Shown one piece after another: positions 22,369 to 32,859 of a stretch of DNA of 64,000 nucleotides (positions are counted from its first letter, which is position 1; the number at the start of each line of letters is the position of its first letter). The stretch is taken from the NCBI GenBank assembly GCA_014281115.1, contig JACONQ010000002.1:124001-188000 (forward strand). Reading direction: 5' to 3'. The notes beneath the pieces were generated by a model. The model did no database searches and was not told the origin of the DNA. It worked only from the letters and a program-made list of their open reading frames with translations. The position numbers and the translations under genes are program-made. This stretch comes from Laburnicola sp. R22_1 (taxonomy: Eukaryota; Ascomycota; Dothideomycetes; Pleosporales; Didymosphaeriaceae).

Positions 22369-23523
22369 ATGCCCAAACCAAACGACCTCACCACCCTCAT
22401 CGACCTCGCGCAAACAACGCAATCCCTCCTCGCCCACTTCACCTCCTCGCTCGCGCCCACGCCTACTACCACCACACAACAACCACCGCCACCCTCCATC
22501 TCCACCTCCACCACCGCGCCCGCTTCCACAACCCCCCTCACCCAAGCAAAAGCCTGCACCACACTCCTAAAATCCCACACGACAACGCTCTCCCTGCTCC
22601 TCCTCACCCCACCCCTCACGCCCTCAGCCCTAATCACAAAAATCAGCGACGTAAGCTCGGGCCCGCTTTCCGCGCTCGTAGGCGCCGCCGTCGACGAGCG
22701 GCGGTGTCTGGGCAGCTTGATGCGGGGGGAGTTGCGGGCGCAGGTGCGGCGCGTGCTGGCGAGTTGGGGGGAGGTTGTTGGGCTTGTGGTGAGGGTTGCG
22801 GAGGGGCGGCGGGGGAGTGGTGGTGGTGGGGGCAAGGGGAAGGGGAAGGAGGAGGGGGGGCTCACGGAGGGGGAGAGGGGCGATGTGCTTGCTGCTACGG
22901 GGGTGGTGTGGGAGGCGTGCGATGCGGTGGGGGGTTTGTGTGAGGGGGGTGTTGTGGGGCTTGTGGTGAGGAGGGCGGAGGAGTGGAGGGGGTTGTTGGT
23001 GGACGCGGTGGAGGAGTTGAAGGAGTGGGGAGAGGATGTGGATGGGGGTGAGGACGGGGAGGATGATAAGGCGGAGGGGAGTGATGGCGGGGTTGAGGAC
23101 GAGGACGACATGTTTGGGGCGGCGAATAAGTTGGGCAAGGGGGACACGGAGCTGAAAGAGGTGCTGGATAAAAGTGTGAAGAAGGTCAAGATGGTGGCGG
23201 TGCTGTATCAGGCGTTGATCAAGAGGAGGTTGAAGACGTTCCCGGAAGCGCCGGCGACGGCTGTGACGAATGGCGAAGGGCATGTCGACCCGACGGCGAA
23301 GCTGGACGAGTTGATGGCGTTGCTGAAGAACGTACCGGAGAGTGTGGATGATCTGGCCAGCGCATTTTACGATCTGGACGAGGAAGAAGCGAAAGCGACG
23401 CTGGAAAAATGCTGCGGGGAAGCGAAAAGTGCCGTCGACCTGGTGAAGCAGAACTGGGTGGGCAAAGACGACGAGTTCACAGCGTGGTCAACGAAATGGG
23501 TAGATGCGCTGGATGCGGCATGA
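22369..23523 (+). CDS. GCIP/cyclin-D1-binding-protein-1-like protein
   Basis: A single exon of 384 codons. The N-terminal third has the helical layout of the Grap2 and cyclin-D-interacting (GCIP, CCNDBP1) family: LTTLIDLAQTTQSLL, a Thr/Pro-rich loop, LTQAKACTTLLKSHTTTL and the hydrophobic LITKISDVSSGPLSALVGAA. A Gly/Lys-rich loop (about residues 158-175), helical segments, an acidic loop (about 225-250) and a helical tail with LYQALIKRRLKTFP and DLASAFYDLDEEEA follow. In animals members bind D-type cyclins and regulate transcription; the fungal role is not established. Codons end mostly in C in the first 100 codons and in G afterwards, giving a sharp skew flip inside the gene. The CFEM gene is convergent, 131 bp downstream. 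Confidence 0.75.
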   Translation: MPKPNDLTTLIDLAQTTQSLLAHFTSSLAPTPTTTTQQPPPPSISTSTTAPASTTPLTQAKACTTLLKSHTTTLSLLLLTPPLTPSALITKISDVSSGPLSALVGAAVDERRCLGSLMRGELRAQVRRVLASWGEVVGLVVRVAEGRRGSGGGGGKGKGKEEGGLTEGERGDVLAATGVVWEACDAVGGLCEGGVVGLVVRRAEEWRGLLVDAVEELKEWGEDVDGGEDGEDDKAEGSDGGVEDEDDMFGAANKLGKGDTELKEVLDKSVKKVKMVAVLYQALIKRRLKTFPEAPATAVTNGEGHVDPTAKLDELMALLKNVPESVDDLASAFYDLDEEEAKATLEKCCGEAKSAVDLVKQNWVGKDDEFTAWSTKWVDALDAA

Positions 23524-23654
23524 GCACAATCCATCCATAGTATTGATCGTCGAAATCCTCCGCCTACAACCTCCCACTCATACAAGTATCCCGCCTCCAG
23601 CACCATGGTCCCCAAACGCACCCGCACCCGCAACCTTATCTCCAACCCTCTACA

Positions 23655-24256
23655 CTACACCCCCCAAAAAGCAGCCACACCAACCACAACCGCCCCCATC
23701 CCAACACCAACACCACGCGTCCCCGCCCCACCCGCAAACTCCGTAGGCGCCGCCGACTCCGCCGCCGACACGGAAGCCTCACCCTCAACCTGCGTCACGC
23801 TCGCCGTGCTACCACCAGTAGCCATCGGCCCCGTCGCCACCGCCGTCGGCAAACCCGAAAGCGTGACGCCCAGGCTCTCGCAGAATTCTCGCACCGCGGG
23901 TGCGATTTCTAACCACGAGGAGTGAGTGGTTAGCATGTAAGCTTACATTGCCATTGGCATTTTCACCTCAGCACGGCAAACCCACGCGGGAAGAGGGGAA
24001 ACATACTCTCCATATTCTCGACCTCGCAACTGTCGGGCACGCACTCGACAACCGACGCCGTGATATTGTCGCGCCCCGTCGTGCATTGGCAGACTGGGTC
24101 TGTGAGGGCGCAGCCAGCGGCTGGGATGGCGGTTGTGAAGCAGGTGAGTGCGCAGGAGGGTATGTTGGCGAATTCGAAATCTTGGGCGTGGGTTAGGGTG
24201 GTGAAGGTGAGGAGGAGGGTGAGGAAGAGGGAGAGGGAGAGTGTGGGGAGGCGCAT
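23655..24256 (-). CDS. CFEM-domain GPI-anchored cell-wall protein
   Basis: Two exons, 24256-24007 and 23908-23655, join across a 98-bp intron (GTATGT...GCTAAC...TTAG) to give 167 residues. The ATG at 24256 starts a signal peptide (MRLPTLSLSLFLTLLL...HAQ). The CFEM domain follows with all eight cysteines: IPSCALTCF, AAGCALTDPVCQC, VECVPDSC and, contributed by exon 2, REFCESLG. A Ser/Thr/Ala/Gly-rich region and a hydrophobic tail (VGMGAVVVGVAAFWGV) fit GPI anchoring. CFEM proteins sit at the fungal surface, and some bind haem and take part in iron uptake or host contact. An upstream ATG at 24412 would remove the N-terminal signal and is less likely. The coding strand is C-rich at its 5' end and G-rich at its 3' end. 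Confidence 0.88.
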
Positions 24257-24994
24257 TGTGTGGTGTTGGTGGGTGGGTTGGTGGGGGTTGGAGGGGAAGG
24301 TAGGTGGGTAGGGAATGTAGTTGAAAAGATGGAAAAGTGAGGTGGTGAAGGGAAAAAGAAAGGGACGGATGGATGGATGGATACAACGACGCTTTAGTAT
24401 AGCTCGGTTCAATTCAATTCAATTCGCCCCGGCCCGTCTCGAACTCTCATTCGAGGAAATTTGTACTTTGTACCACGTCTAGTTGAGCTTTAACAATATA
24501 TTTTTGCTAGGCCGCGTTTATACGGTGGTACGGTGGTGCTACGGAGGTATGTCGTGTGCCCAGCCGAAGGCTCGACGCGCCTTAGTAGCGGATCCGCGAT
24601 AATGAATGTGTGTTTTGTGGAACGGAACGGAACAGATTGTGGAACAGATACCTAATGTGTGCTGTGGGCTGGGGGTTTGGTGCGAACACAGTAATAGGCG
24701 ACGGCCAAATGGGTAGTTCGCATTCAGTGTTAGCTTTTAAGCTACACCACGACCACGACTGTCACAGGTGCCGGACGCGGGCGCTAGTCTGGTGCCAGTG
24801 GTATGTAGCGCGTAGTCCCGTATTCCGCGAGGACTAGACTGGCTACTAAGTGTTTCAGTGTGGGACTAGATTAGTATACTGCAGTGTGGCTGGGTTTAAT
24901 AAGAAGCGAGAGAAGAAATGAGCAAGGGGAAATTGTGAACAGAAAATAAAAGAAAACTAGAAAAGCGCTCCACTCTTACCTATGTGCCTATAGC
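24257..24994. other. Promoter side of CFEM gene, no further gene
   Basis: It contains GGATG and AATTC short tandem runs near 24365-24425, a GGAAC repeat near 24617-24640 and otherwise unremarkable sequence. No coding region is supported. Confidence 0.5.
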
Positions 24995-25183
24995 CAGCGA
25001 TGGGCGTTTTATAAAATAGTAATTACTATTTTGCTAAGAAAAAATAATAGTTAATCTATTCTATAAGCGAGTGGGACACATAAGCGAGTAGGACACTTTT
25101 ACTACATTATAAAAAGTCTAAGGTAAAATTTACTAGTAGGCTCTAGCTATGATCAAGAAGACTTCGCGCACTCTCGGTACACG

Positions 25184-25360
25184 GTATTAAAGATCTTCGT
25201 CGTGTGGAGATTCTAACTAAGGTTAAGTCCGCACCATACACAGAGAGGAGTATAATAGGAGGCACTAAAACCTAGTACCTAGCACATAGTGGTAGTAACA
25301 AAATATACACAAAATAACGATAATTTTGTTGTTAACTTTCTGCACAGCAGCATTGGCGAC
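25184..25360 (+). repeat. Dispersed LTR-like repeat, copy 2
   Basis: This is the best preserved copy: TTAAAGATCTTCGTCGTGTG...GAGATTCTAACTAAGG to GTTAACTTTCTGCACA. A 16-17-bp sequence, CTCTCGGTACACGGTAT, occurs on both sides (about 25168-25185 and 25363-25381), suggesting a duplicated target. The copy is nested in the hAT element and far less RIPed than copies 3 and 4. Confidence 0.75.
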
Positions 25361-25620
25361 GGCTCTCGGTACACGGTATAACGCTGTGAGGGAAAACAGT
25401 GGGTGTGCTAAAGAACGCAGTGAGTAGGCTCTAGCAAGTTACGCAAACTACTAGGTTACTCTACTATGCCTAGTTAAAAAATATCTTATATATTTTTTAT
25501 ATTTTTATACCTTTTACACACTCTATATAGATTACAAAATAGTAATTTTATTATCTAAAGGTTACCTAAATTAAATCTATATACTAAGCCTAATTAGAAA
25601 ATAAATAAAATTTTAAAGTT

Positions 25621-26015
25621 GTGGCGTTAATTTATCTACCTAGGGGTAGGATAATAAAGGCTTTTATCTTAAATAATATAATAAAAAAGCAGAGCCCCCT
25701 TTAAAGTTATATAGAATTATATTCTCTATGTGTTGTTAAATTAACTACCTAGGGGTAGAACGACAAAGGCTTTTATCTCAAATAACATGACAAAAAAGCA
25801 GAGCCCCTGCTTAGTAATTAAAAAAAGAGCGTAAAATAGGTGATCACAAAAAAGCATATTCTCTATAAAATAAGCTATTTAGAATTTTTATAGCTTTTAT
25901 TCTTTTTTTTCTCTTTTTACTTGGTAAGTAAAAGACTCTACTTTTTTATTATATTATTTAAAATAAAGGCCTTTATTACTATTCTACTCCTAGGTAGATA
26001 ATTTAATAACACATA
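25621..26015. mobile_element. Small TIR element: solo end plus nearly full copy
   Basis: A solo terminal repeat (about 25621-25705) is followed after about 25 bp by a complete copy (about 25730-26015). The complete copy has the left end CTACCTAGGGGTAG...CTTAGTAATTAAAAA and the right end inverted (about 25920-26015). The same arrangement, solo end then full element in the same direction, occurs at 33479-33996. No coding capacity. Confidence 0.7.
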
Positions 26016-26104
26016 TATATAATTATTATTTTAAAAAATAGTACTTACTATTTCACTAAGAAAAAATAGTAATCACTATTAAAACACCTAACACTGCCTA
26101 TAGC

Positions 26105-27042
26105 GGTGATGTGTTATAGGAATAGAATAGGCAGAACAAAACACAATAGAATAGATACACTTCATCACACAAACACAAACAAAACGCCAAAGAATATTCT
26201 CATAAGGTTTCACCATCTCATTTCGATTGCGATTCCTCAACTACATACTCACTCCAGCACAAGTGCGAGCGCAAGTGCGAGTGCGAGTGTCTACCACCTT
26301 CGCTCTTATCCTCCATTCATTCATCCCTCCTTCCTTCCATCCCCACAAAACTAAACAGTACATCCCTGCATCCCTACTAGACTAGTATCCTTCTTTCCCT
26401 ACCAAGTAAAAGTTAAAAAGAAAGAAAGTAAAAGTAAAAACGAAAAGAAAGAAAGCCCGGTCCCATGCATGCATCTCCCTCCCGCCCTAACCATGTCCAT
26501 GCATCCACCCCCCGAAGCGCGCCCAGGGTAAAAGAAAGCAAGAGAAAAAGGAAGGAAAAAATCACCAAAATGCACATCCCAGCTATGCACGGTGCCTTGC
26601 CTTCCTTCCCATCCGTCCCCGTGAAACGCACTGTCTGTGAGAAGAGTAATTTCCAGCGGAGAGATGTTCAGCGCAATCAACCCGGATTTCCCTCCGTATC
26701 TGAGTCTCATCATGAGATTTCAAAAGAAAAAGAAAGAAAAAAGAAGCAGAAAAAAATGTTCGAAGGAAAAAAAAGAAAAGAAAACACCGTTTAGACCCAA
26801 GAGGTATATTGCTGAGTTGACCAATGTAGACGGACAAAAAGAAAAAAAGGAAACAGAGGCCGTGGGACGCACATTTGCAGACGCAGATGCAGAGTTCAAA
26901 ATAAGAAATTATACAGGATACAAGTTAAGCCAGTACGAGAACCCGAGTAGTGGGACGGACTAAGGGTATGGGACATATTGCTTTTGATGAGCGCCGGTAG
27001 CCGTGGAACTCCCAAAATGCTGGACAAGATAGAGCGTGGAAC
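26105..27042. other. Low-complexity downstream region of the 27043-30756 gene
   Basis: It contains GCGAGT hexamer repeats (about 26262-26290), AAAG-rich tracts (26405-26460 and 26720-26790) and CT-rich sequence. Short frames here are low-complexity artefacts. It probably holds the 3' untranslated region of the reverse-strand gene. Confidence 0.5.
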
Positions 27043-30000
27043 TTAGAACATAGCGCCGTCCATGTTTCGCTGCGCCACAGGAGCGTCGTTAATCGGCCGC
27101 GGCGGTGAAGGTTTGCGTCTCGCAAAGGGGCCGGCAGGCACCGGCGGGCTGTCCATGGGCTGCAGCTGGAGCTGCGCGTTTCCGTGTAGACTTTTGCCCT
27201 CACTGGCAGTCTTCCGTAGTGGTCTGGACGAGCCAGTCTGACCACCTAATTCTTCGTAGGAATTCGTTCTCACCGCGTCAGCAAACGGGGCATGCGGCGC
27301 ATCGAGACCAGCGTGGACCCCGGGGTCGCGGTTCTCTGCTCGGCCAAAACCGAAGCGCCTCCTTGGATTGATCGGGGGGACTGGCGGTGGTGCAGTCTCC
27401 AGGCCATTCTTGAGGGAGGCTCCAGGTGGCAGATTGATCGTGTCTATGACAGAAGTCGTAGAAACAAACACCGGTTCGCCTATGTCCGCCTTCGCGATAG
27501 ATTTCTTGCGCAAGGTGCCGACCTTTGCCATCGGCTGTGGGCGTGCATTCGGATCAAACGTGGACGAGACAGGAGTTCCTGGGTTCGACAGCGGTGGCGT
27601 ATTGTTCCCAGGGAAAGGCCCTACAGGTGAAGTAGCCTGGGGCCGGAAAGCATTCAAATTAGGACTTGGTCCACCAGGCGAAGGTCGAGGTGAAGCGGGG
27701 AGTCCAGGTGAGTGTTGGGCCTTGAGGCGCGAGGCTGATCCGTTTGAAGCTCCGGTGCCGGTTTGGATAGGTTGCAGATGCTTCGATTCGAAGTGATTCG
27801 CAGCAGTCGATTTGCTGCTGCTTCGGGACCTCATTCGGCCTTGTTGCTCAAGTGATGGCCTATCAGCAGGTAAAGGCTGCGTCGCGTTCGCAACGTATCC
27901 GGGTATCGAAGGAGTGCTGTTGGGCGGGTACCCGGTTGACCTCGACCCGACGCCTTCGTTCATGGCTTGTTGGAGATCGTCGCGGTACTGGGCGGGACGG
28001 CTGCGGGAGCGGCCAGATGACACCTCAGAGCTGGAACGATCTCGGCCTGAGCTCCTGCTAGACGTGGGAGGCGACCTGCCTTGCGAGGGGGGACCCCAGT
28101 TGCTGTCTCCGGTCCTAGATCGCTGCCGTGGCTCTCCAAACCCGCGTTGAGTCTCTCGTTCGCCAGAATGGAGTACCCGTATAGGCTTCTGGCGCAGTGA
28201 CGGCCCTTCCGAAACGCCTGCAAGTGAAGTGCTGCTAGCATTTCCCGAGTTTTGCCCCAGTCCGAGTATCTTCACCGGCTTTAGAGATCCATCCGGGTTC
28301 CTGTGGCTATCGACAGTGGCGAAAGACTCTCGGCTCGATTTCGCACGGAGCATGTTCAAAGCTGTCTTCAACCCACTAGAAGGTGCCGGTGCAGGACTAG
28401 TGGATCGACCTTCAGCCCGAGCGCGGAGGCTCTCCTGGATGGCACGTTGGCGCTGAGCAAGGTCCCGTTGGAAAGCCTCGTGTTCCTCGATGCTACGACC
28501 ACGTTGGTGCACCCTTTCCTCCTCCTGGGGGAATGATGGCGTGTCGGGCGATATCGGAGACAACGGAGAAATGGGATATGGTTGAGGTTGCGACTTCGGG
28601 GCGTCGACTGGGCTAATCGAGCTCATGCTACCCCTTTCTCCAGCGAAAGGGTTGCTATCGAAGTCGTCAAGATCCCAAGGATTCGAGTGGTTGTAGGTCG
28701 AATTGGAGTGTGTGTCGGTCTCCTTTTGAGGTTGCCGCCGCTCAAGACCCAGCCCGATGTTCTGTGTTTGGAGTGATGGAGGGTTCATGCTATGGCGATC
28801 GTCTCCATAATCCGAGGAAACGTTGCTGACGTTGCGAAGATGTTGTCGGATCAATCCATTGAGGCCGCCATTAGTCGGTCCCAGTGTGGGCGAGTCGATG
28901 TCGGCATTCGTAACTGCGTCGGGATTAGGTGAAAAGCGGGGCTCAGGCTGCACAGGCCGTGAATTGCTGCGTGAGCGCAAAGCTGGGTGGTCTGAACGTG
29001 AGTTGCTTCGCGATCGAAGAGCAGGATGCTCCAAAATCGGAGGGGCGGGTCCACTAGCGACAGGGAGGTTTTCTATCCGGCGGCCTCGCTCTGCAGACTT
29101 GGGAAGAGACTCCAGAGTGTCGCTCTCGTCCTCACTGGAGCCAGGCGAGGCAAAAAAGGTTGCTCCCGGTTCAGGGTCAGGGGACTGTATGTTGCGCGGT
29201 GACAGCTCTGCTGGTGATAGCGGGGCCCCAGTAGACACAGTCTTCATCTGGTCGGCAGCATACTGGAACACGGAGAAAGGGGAGGGAGCTGCTTTCGACT
29301 TGTTAGACGAATTAGACCGCTTTCGGCCCATTGCAGCACCAGCTTCAGCTCGCTTGCGCTTCTCCAACTCGGCACGCTCTCGCAGGGAAGGTTTCCGATT
29401 TTCGACGTCCACGCGTTCCGCCAGCGAGGGGGGCAATGAGGGTTTGCGAGGGTTCTCCACTTCTCCGCGCTCCGGAAACGAGGCTTTGCCAGCACTGTTG
29501 ACAGTCGATGCTGAGGCTTTGCGTTCCTGCTGCATCTGCCTGAGCCGCTCTCTGTATTGTTCTTCACTGAAGGCGTTCTTCGGTTTGTTAAAGGCTCCCA
29601 TTGCCGTAGCTTTTCCCCTGTCTTGCGGCTGGAGCGCAGTGTTGAGTGTTTGAGCATCTTCGCTGTCGCTGCCCAGAGGACTCGTTGCGAAAGGCGACTG
29701 CGGTCTGGAAAGGACAGGACTCGACGCATTCTTCGGTGCGTCTTTACCCTGGGGAAATCCGGGATGTGCCTGGGATGTAGGGCTTTCGAGGCGGAGAGGA
29801 CCACCCTTGGTAAAGCGATCGCTCAAGTTTGTCGCCGACCTTGACTGAGAGAACAGTAGCGGCGGAGTTGCACGACCGGTGTTTGCCCGAGTCCTCTGGA
29901 TTGAGTTGAGGCGATTCATCGCCGAAGACTGCTGATCGTGCATCTGTTGATCCAGGCCCTGGTCGTAAAGCCGCCGCGCCTTGGTCGTAGCTCTTGTTAT

Positions 30001-30756
30001 TTCAGCGGGAGTCGTGGGCGCAGCAGAGATGGCACCTGCCCCCTGTGACGCGATTGATGTAGCTGCGGTAGAAACACGAGCATTGCTTCCAGAATTGGTC
30101 GACGACGATGTCTCCCTTCGGTTGAAATCGTCCGTCGAAGGCGAGTACGTGTCGTTCATGGGACTTGATGGCTCGTGGGCTGCCTGCTTCTGTTCCTCTG
30201 CTGCCAGTCGGTCCTTCTCTTCTTGCCGTAGCCTCTGGAATGTAGAGAGATGCACATCGTCGTCATACAAGAGCCTGCCTGTTGACGAACCACCACCGCC
30301 AATCTTGTAGATCTTTTGCCTGCCACCAAACAACACATTGCCCTCGCCCGGTCTAGCTCTGGTCATCATGCTTTCCCCGCCGTCAGGGGCCTGGCTATCG
30401 AAGGAGTTTTGTCGCTCATCAGCAAAAGGCGGGCGAACTTGGCTATTAGGTGACTCTTTAAGGGAGCTTTTTAGCGACGAAACTTCAGCTATATCCGTGA
30501 GGCCTGGGGCAAAGCCGAATTCGTGCAGGCGGGACTGTCGCTTCGGGTGCAGTACGCTATCGTCGCTGGCCTTTCCGATCTTGGAGTTTAGGTCATCCTG
30601 CTCCCGCAGCATGCTGAAGCGCGTCGACAGGCCAGGCAGGATTAGACTCGTCCGGAAGTCATCTGCGGCTGGTAGTGCTGCTGCGATGTTGAGCTCCGGC
30701 TTGGGCTCCGGCTGGCCCTTCTTCTTGTCCTTCTGACGCTGGAAAAAGCGATTCAT
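27043..30756 (-). CDS. Large disordered conserved fungal protein, unknown function
   Basis: An uninterrupted frame of 1237 codons begins MNRFFQRQKDKKKGQPEPKP. The N-terminal 170 residues have the least biased composition and look like conserved blocks: FRTSLILPGLSTRFSMLREQ, GKASDDSVLHPKRQSRL, then VLFGGRQKIYKIGGG. The remainder is rich in Ser, Pro, Arg, Asn and Gln, with RSRSNSR-type repeats (around residues 580-600), a basic/acidic helical stretch with LRQMQQERKAS, a QRDLAQRQRAIQESLRARAEG segment (about 755-775) and many PxxP motifs. No enzyme domain or membrane segment is seen. This looks like a scaffold or signalling protein with phosphosites, but that is inference. I believe similar proteins exist across filamentous ascomycetes as uncharacterised proteins. 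There is no sign of RIP. Confidence 0.85.
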   Translation of the reverse strand: MNRFFQRQKDKKKGQPEPKPELNIAAALPAADDFRTSLILPGLSTRFSMLREQDDLNSKIGKASDDSVLHPKRQSRLHEFGFAPGLTDIAEVSSLKSSLKESPNSQVRPPFADERQNSFDSQAPDGGESMMTRARPGEGNVLFGGRQKIYKIGGGGSSTGRLLYDDDVHLSTFQRLRQEEKDRLAAEEQKQAAHEPSSPMNDTYSPSTDDFNRRETSSSTNSGSNARVSTAATSIASQGAGAISAAPTTPAEITRATTKARRLYDQGLDQQMHDQQSSAMNRLNSIQRTRANTGRATPPLLFSQSRSATNLSDRFTKGGPLRLESPTSQAHPGFPQGKDAPKNASSPVLSRPQSPFATSPLGSDSEDAQTLNTALQPQDRGKATAMGAFNKPKNAFSEEQYRERLRQMQQERKASASTVNSAGKASFPERGEVENPRKPSLPPSLAERVDVENRKPSLRERAELEKRKRAEAGAAMGRKRSNSSNKSKAAPSPFSVFQYAADQMKTVSTGAPLSPAELSPRNIQSPDPEPGATFFASPGSSEDESDTLESLPKSAERGRRIENLPVASGPAPPILEHPALRSRSNSRSDHPALRSRSNSRPVQPEPRFSPNPDAVTNADIDSPTLGPTNGGLNGLIRQHLRNVSNVSSDYGDDRHSMNPPSLQTQNIGLGLERRQPQKETDTHSNSTYNHSNPWDLDDFDSNPFAGERGSMSSISPVDAPKSQPQPYPISPLSPISPDTPSFPQEEERVHQRGRSIEEHEAFQRDLAQRQRAIQESLRARAEGRSTSPAPAPSSGLKTALNMLRAKSSRESFATVDSHRNPDGSLKPVKILGLGQNSGNASSTSLAGVSEGPSLRQKPIRVLHSGERETQRGFGEPRQRSRTGDSNWGPPSQGRSPPTSSRSSGRDRSSSEVSSGRSRSRPAQYRDDLQQAMNEGVGSRSTGYPPNSTPSIPGYVANATQPLPADRPSLEQQGRMRSRSSSKSTAANHFESKHLQPIQTGTGASNGSASRLKAQHSPGLPASPRPSPGGPSPNLNAFRPQATSPVGPFPGNNTPPLSNPGTPVSSTFDPNARPQPMAKVGTLRKKSIAKADIGEPVFVSTTSVIDTINLPPGASLKNGLETAPPPVPPINPRRRFGFGRAENRDPGVHAGLDAPHAPFADAVRTNSYEELGGQTGSSRPLRKTASEGKSLHGNAQLQLQPMDSPPVPAGPFARRKPSPPRPINDAPVAQRNMDGAMF

Positions 30757-32575
30757 GGTGGCCTGCGGCCTGTTAGAAACTCACGGCACGCAATGAAGCA
30801 TCCAAACACGAGCGAGAGTTCGTGCACACATGCAAGGACTCCATGTCGAGGGGAAAAACTTACTGTTCGCTGCAGCGACTTTTCCTTACAATGTACAGAA
30901 ATGAATTGCGCTGTACGGTGGCTCACCCGCCGTTCGCTGTGCGATGAGGACGCTGTGGGCGTCCGTCGGCTTCCAGCAGGGCAGTCGCGAGCCGTCTTCT
31001 AATCACAGGCAAATCAGCCTCATTCCTCGCGTAGCGTCCACCAACAACAAGGCTAATTGCTCAATGCAAGTGACGTACACGATAGCCACGGTCGTTTTTG
31101 CGTTGGGCTGGCCAATGGGTCGCGTTCGGGCGTGGGCGAGGTGCGGGTGTGGCGAGAAGGTGCACGCTCCATGCAGCGACCGACTGTGCGGGTGGCGATG
31201 GCAAGCAGCGACGCTCGTGGGTGCGAGTCTAGGGAAGGAATGTGTCTACAGTGTGTCGGACGGGAGGCTGGCGTGGACGCGGAGTAGCAACGGTGGTGGG
31301 TTCTGGGTTCCGGCGGCAATGCGGGTGCGAGGAGAAAAGCGCGCTGGTGGGCGAAAAAGTCGACTGGAGCGGGTACGAAAGGAGCGTGGGTGGTGTGGGT
31401 AGAGAGCGTGGTCGCCTGCGCGCTGCGAGTGCGGTGGGTGAAGGAGCGGAACGAGGTCAAGTCCTCGGCGGGGGGCACGTTGGGTGGTGAAGGGCAGACA
31501 GACAGAGTGGAGGGCGAGGCGACGGCGTGCTGGGGAAAGTGACAGGCCAGGCACAGGCCTGCGAGGCGTGTGGGCGTCGCAGCGCGCGACCAGGTATAAT
31601 TTCCACTAGCCCTCAGACGTTCATCTCCGCGCATGGGACCGCGTCTGCAGGGACCAAGTGGCCCAGTAGTACTGTAGGACCGTGGCGCTGCAGCTGGCCA
31701 GCCTGAGCCATCCATCATTCACCATGTACAATCTCCAGGCATACGCCGGTGGACGAGCACTCAGCGCTACCAGCATCGGGAAGGATTCCTTCCAGAGCAC
31801 AAGAACCTTATTGCCCCCCTATCGCCATTCTCGAACGCTCGTGTACCACCCGCGCCCTCACCCGCACCACTACCACCGTTTGCCCCCCCGTCCGGAGAAC
31901 ACAGTGTGAGACTGCCGCCACCTCGCCCTCGACCTGGCTCGTCGTGGCCGTCCCCCTCGCTGCGGCCGGCGTGCTGGTACCTGCAGATGGATGAGCGAAT
32001 CACTCGATCCGCGTACCACGGCCGTGGGCCCCCGGGCCCCTTTCCAGAAGCCCCTGGCCCGACCGCCCTGATCCGTGCAACTGCCTGCGACTCACCCCCA
32101 GAGCTCCCCGCCAGAGGGCGCCGCTGCTTGCGTGCGCTGCTTCATCGCCAGTTCGAGGCATCCTATACCAAAGTAAGCGTGGCCGCCATCGCTGCGTCTC
32201 AGTGCTGTTCCACCGCCCAGACCGCTGCCTACGCGCCCTGCATTTCATGTATAGGGCGTGGCTTCCGCCTGCAAGCTTTTCCCTTGCAGCTGCGACCGAT
32301 AGGCTCCTCGGCCCGTGCAAGCACATCCACCAGATCGGCCCGTATGGTCGCACGTTGCCATTTGAGTTCTGTTGTATGATACACAAAGTCGCTCTTCTGA
32401 TCACAGTGTTAGAGAAAATTATGCGACTGCAAATAGCGTATATATGTACAAACGGACATGCGCCTTCAGAATCACGGCTCCTTGAAACCACAATCTTGCA
32501 TCCGCTGGGCCGCCTCCCGCGTACGAGCATCCCAGTACAAACAGCCGTTGGCCGAAATGAAATCGCCTGAGGCTG
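30757..32575. other. GC-rich intergenic region, no supported gene
   Basis: Several short overlapping frames occur on both strands (for example 31053-31718 reverse and 31906-32379 forward). They have low-complexity, unbiased composition and no domain. The first few hundred bases are the promoter side of the reverse-strand gene. The region ends abruptly at the AT-rich block near 32575. Confidence 0.5.
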
Positions 32576-32740
32576 TTAGCTATTCCCACTAACTTATAAC
32601 TGCGTTAACTATAAGTTATTATTAGCTAAGTAGTTTTTTATAGGTTTTTTTTTGCAACTAAGAAGTTTCTAATAAAAGGATTATAATAATAGTAATTATC
32701 TCTCCTACTCTTATAGATAGAAAAAAGCGTAATATATATA

Positions 32741-32840
32741 TTATTAAATTAACTACCTAGGAGTAGAATAATAAAGGCTTTTATCTTAAATAATATAATA
32801 AAAAAGTAGAACCCCTTACTTAGTAATTAAAAAGAGCGAT
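32741..32840 (+). repeat. Solo terminal repeat of the small TIR element
   Basis: It has the ATTATTAAATTAACTACC start, a CTACCTAGGAGTAG core, AAAGGCTTTTATCTTAAAT and the CTTAGTAATTAAAAAGAGCG end. The matching inverted end is missing nearby. Confidence 0.7.
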
Positions 32841-32859
32841 AATATATATATATTATCCG

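Larger units (their letters stand above)
24995..26096. mobile_element. hAT-type non-autonomous element, 1.1 kb
   Basis: The left end begins CAGCGATGGGCGTTTTA and the right end, reverse complemented, begins CAGTGTTAGGTGTTTTA. The two stay similar for about 50 bp. Both sides are flanked by the same 8 bp, CCTATAGC (24987-24994 and 26097-26104). CAGNG-type ends and an 8-bp target duplication are hallmarks of hAT elements. No transposase can be read. It contains a dispersed LTR-like repeat and two copies of the small TIR element, so it acted as a target for other repeats. Confidence 0.85.

Noticed and set aside
22050..23283. Long open frames of 217-297 codons on both strands overlapping the GCIP-like gene
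   Set aside because: They come from the extreme third-position bias of the real gene. Their translations are Pro/His/Thr or Gly/Ser low complexity without domains.
26399..26963. Phe/Leu-rich and Lys-rich small proteins
   Set aside because: They are translations of AAAG and TTTC tracts downstream of a gene.
27105..30736. Many forward-strand open frames opposite the 1237-residue gene
   Set aside because: They are antisense shadows with no conserved features; the reverse-strand frame is continuous over 3.7 kb.
31053..32530. Overlapping frames of 100-220 codons on both strands
   Set aside because: They have Arg/Pro/Ser-rich random composition, no domain and no splice logic; GC-rich intergenic DNA explains them.
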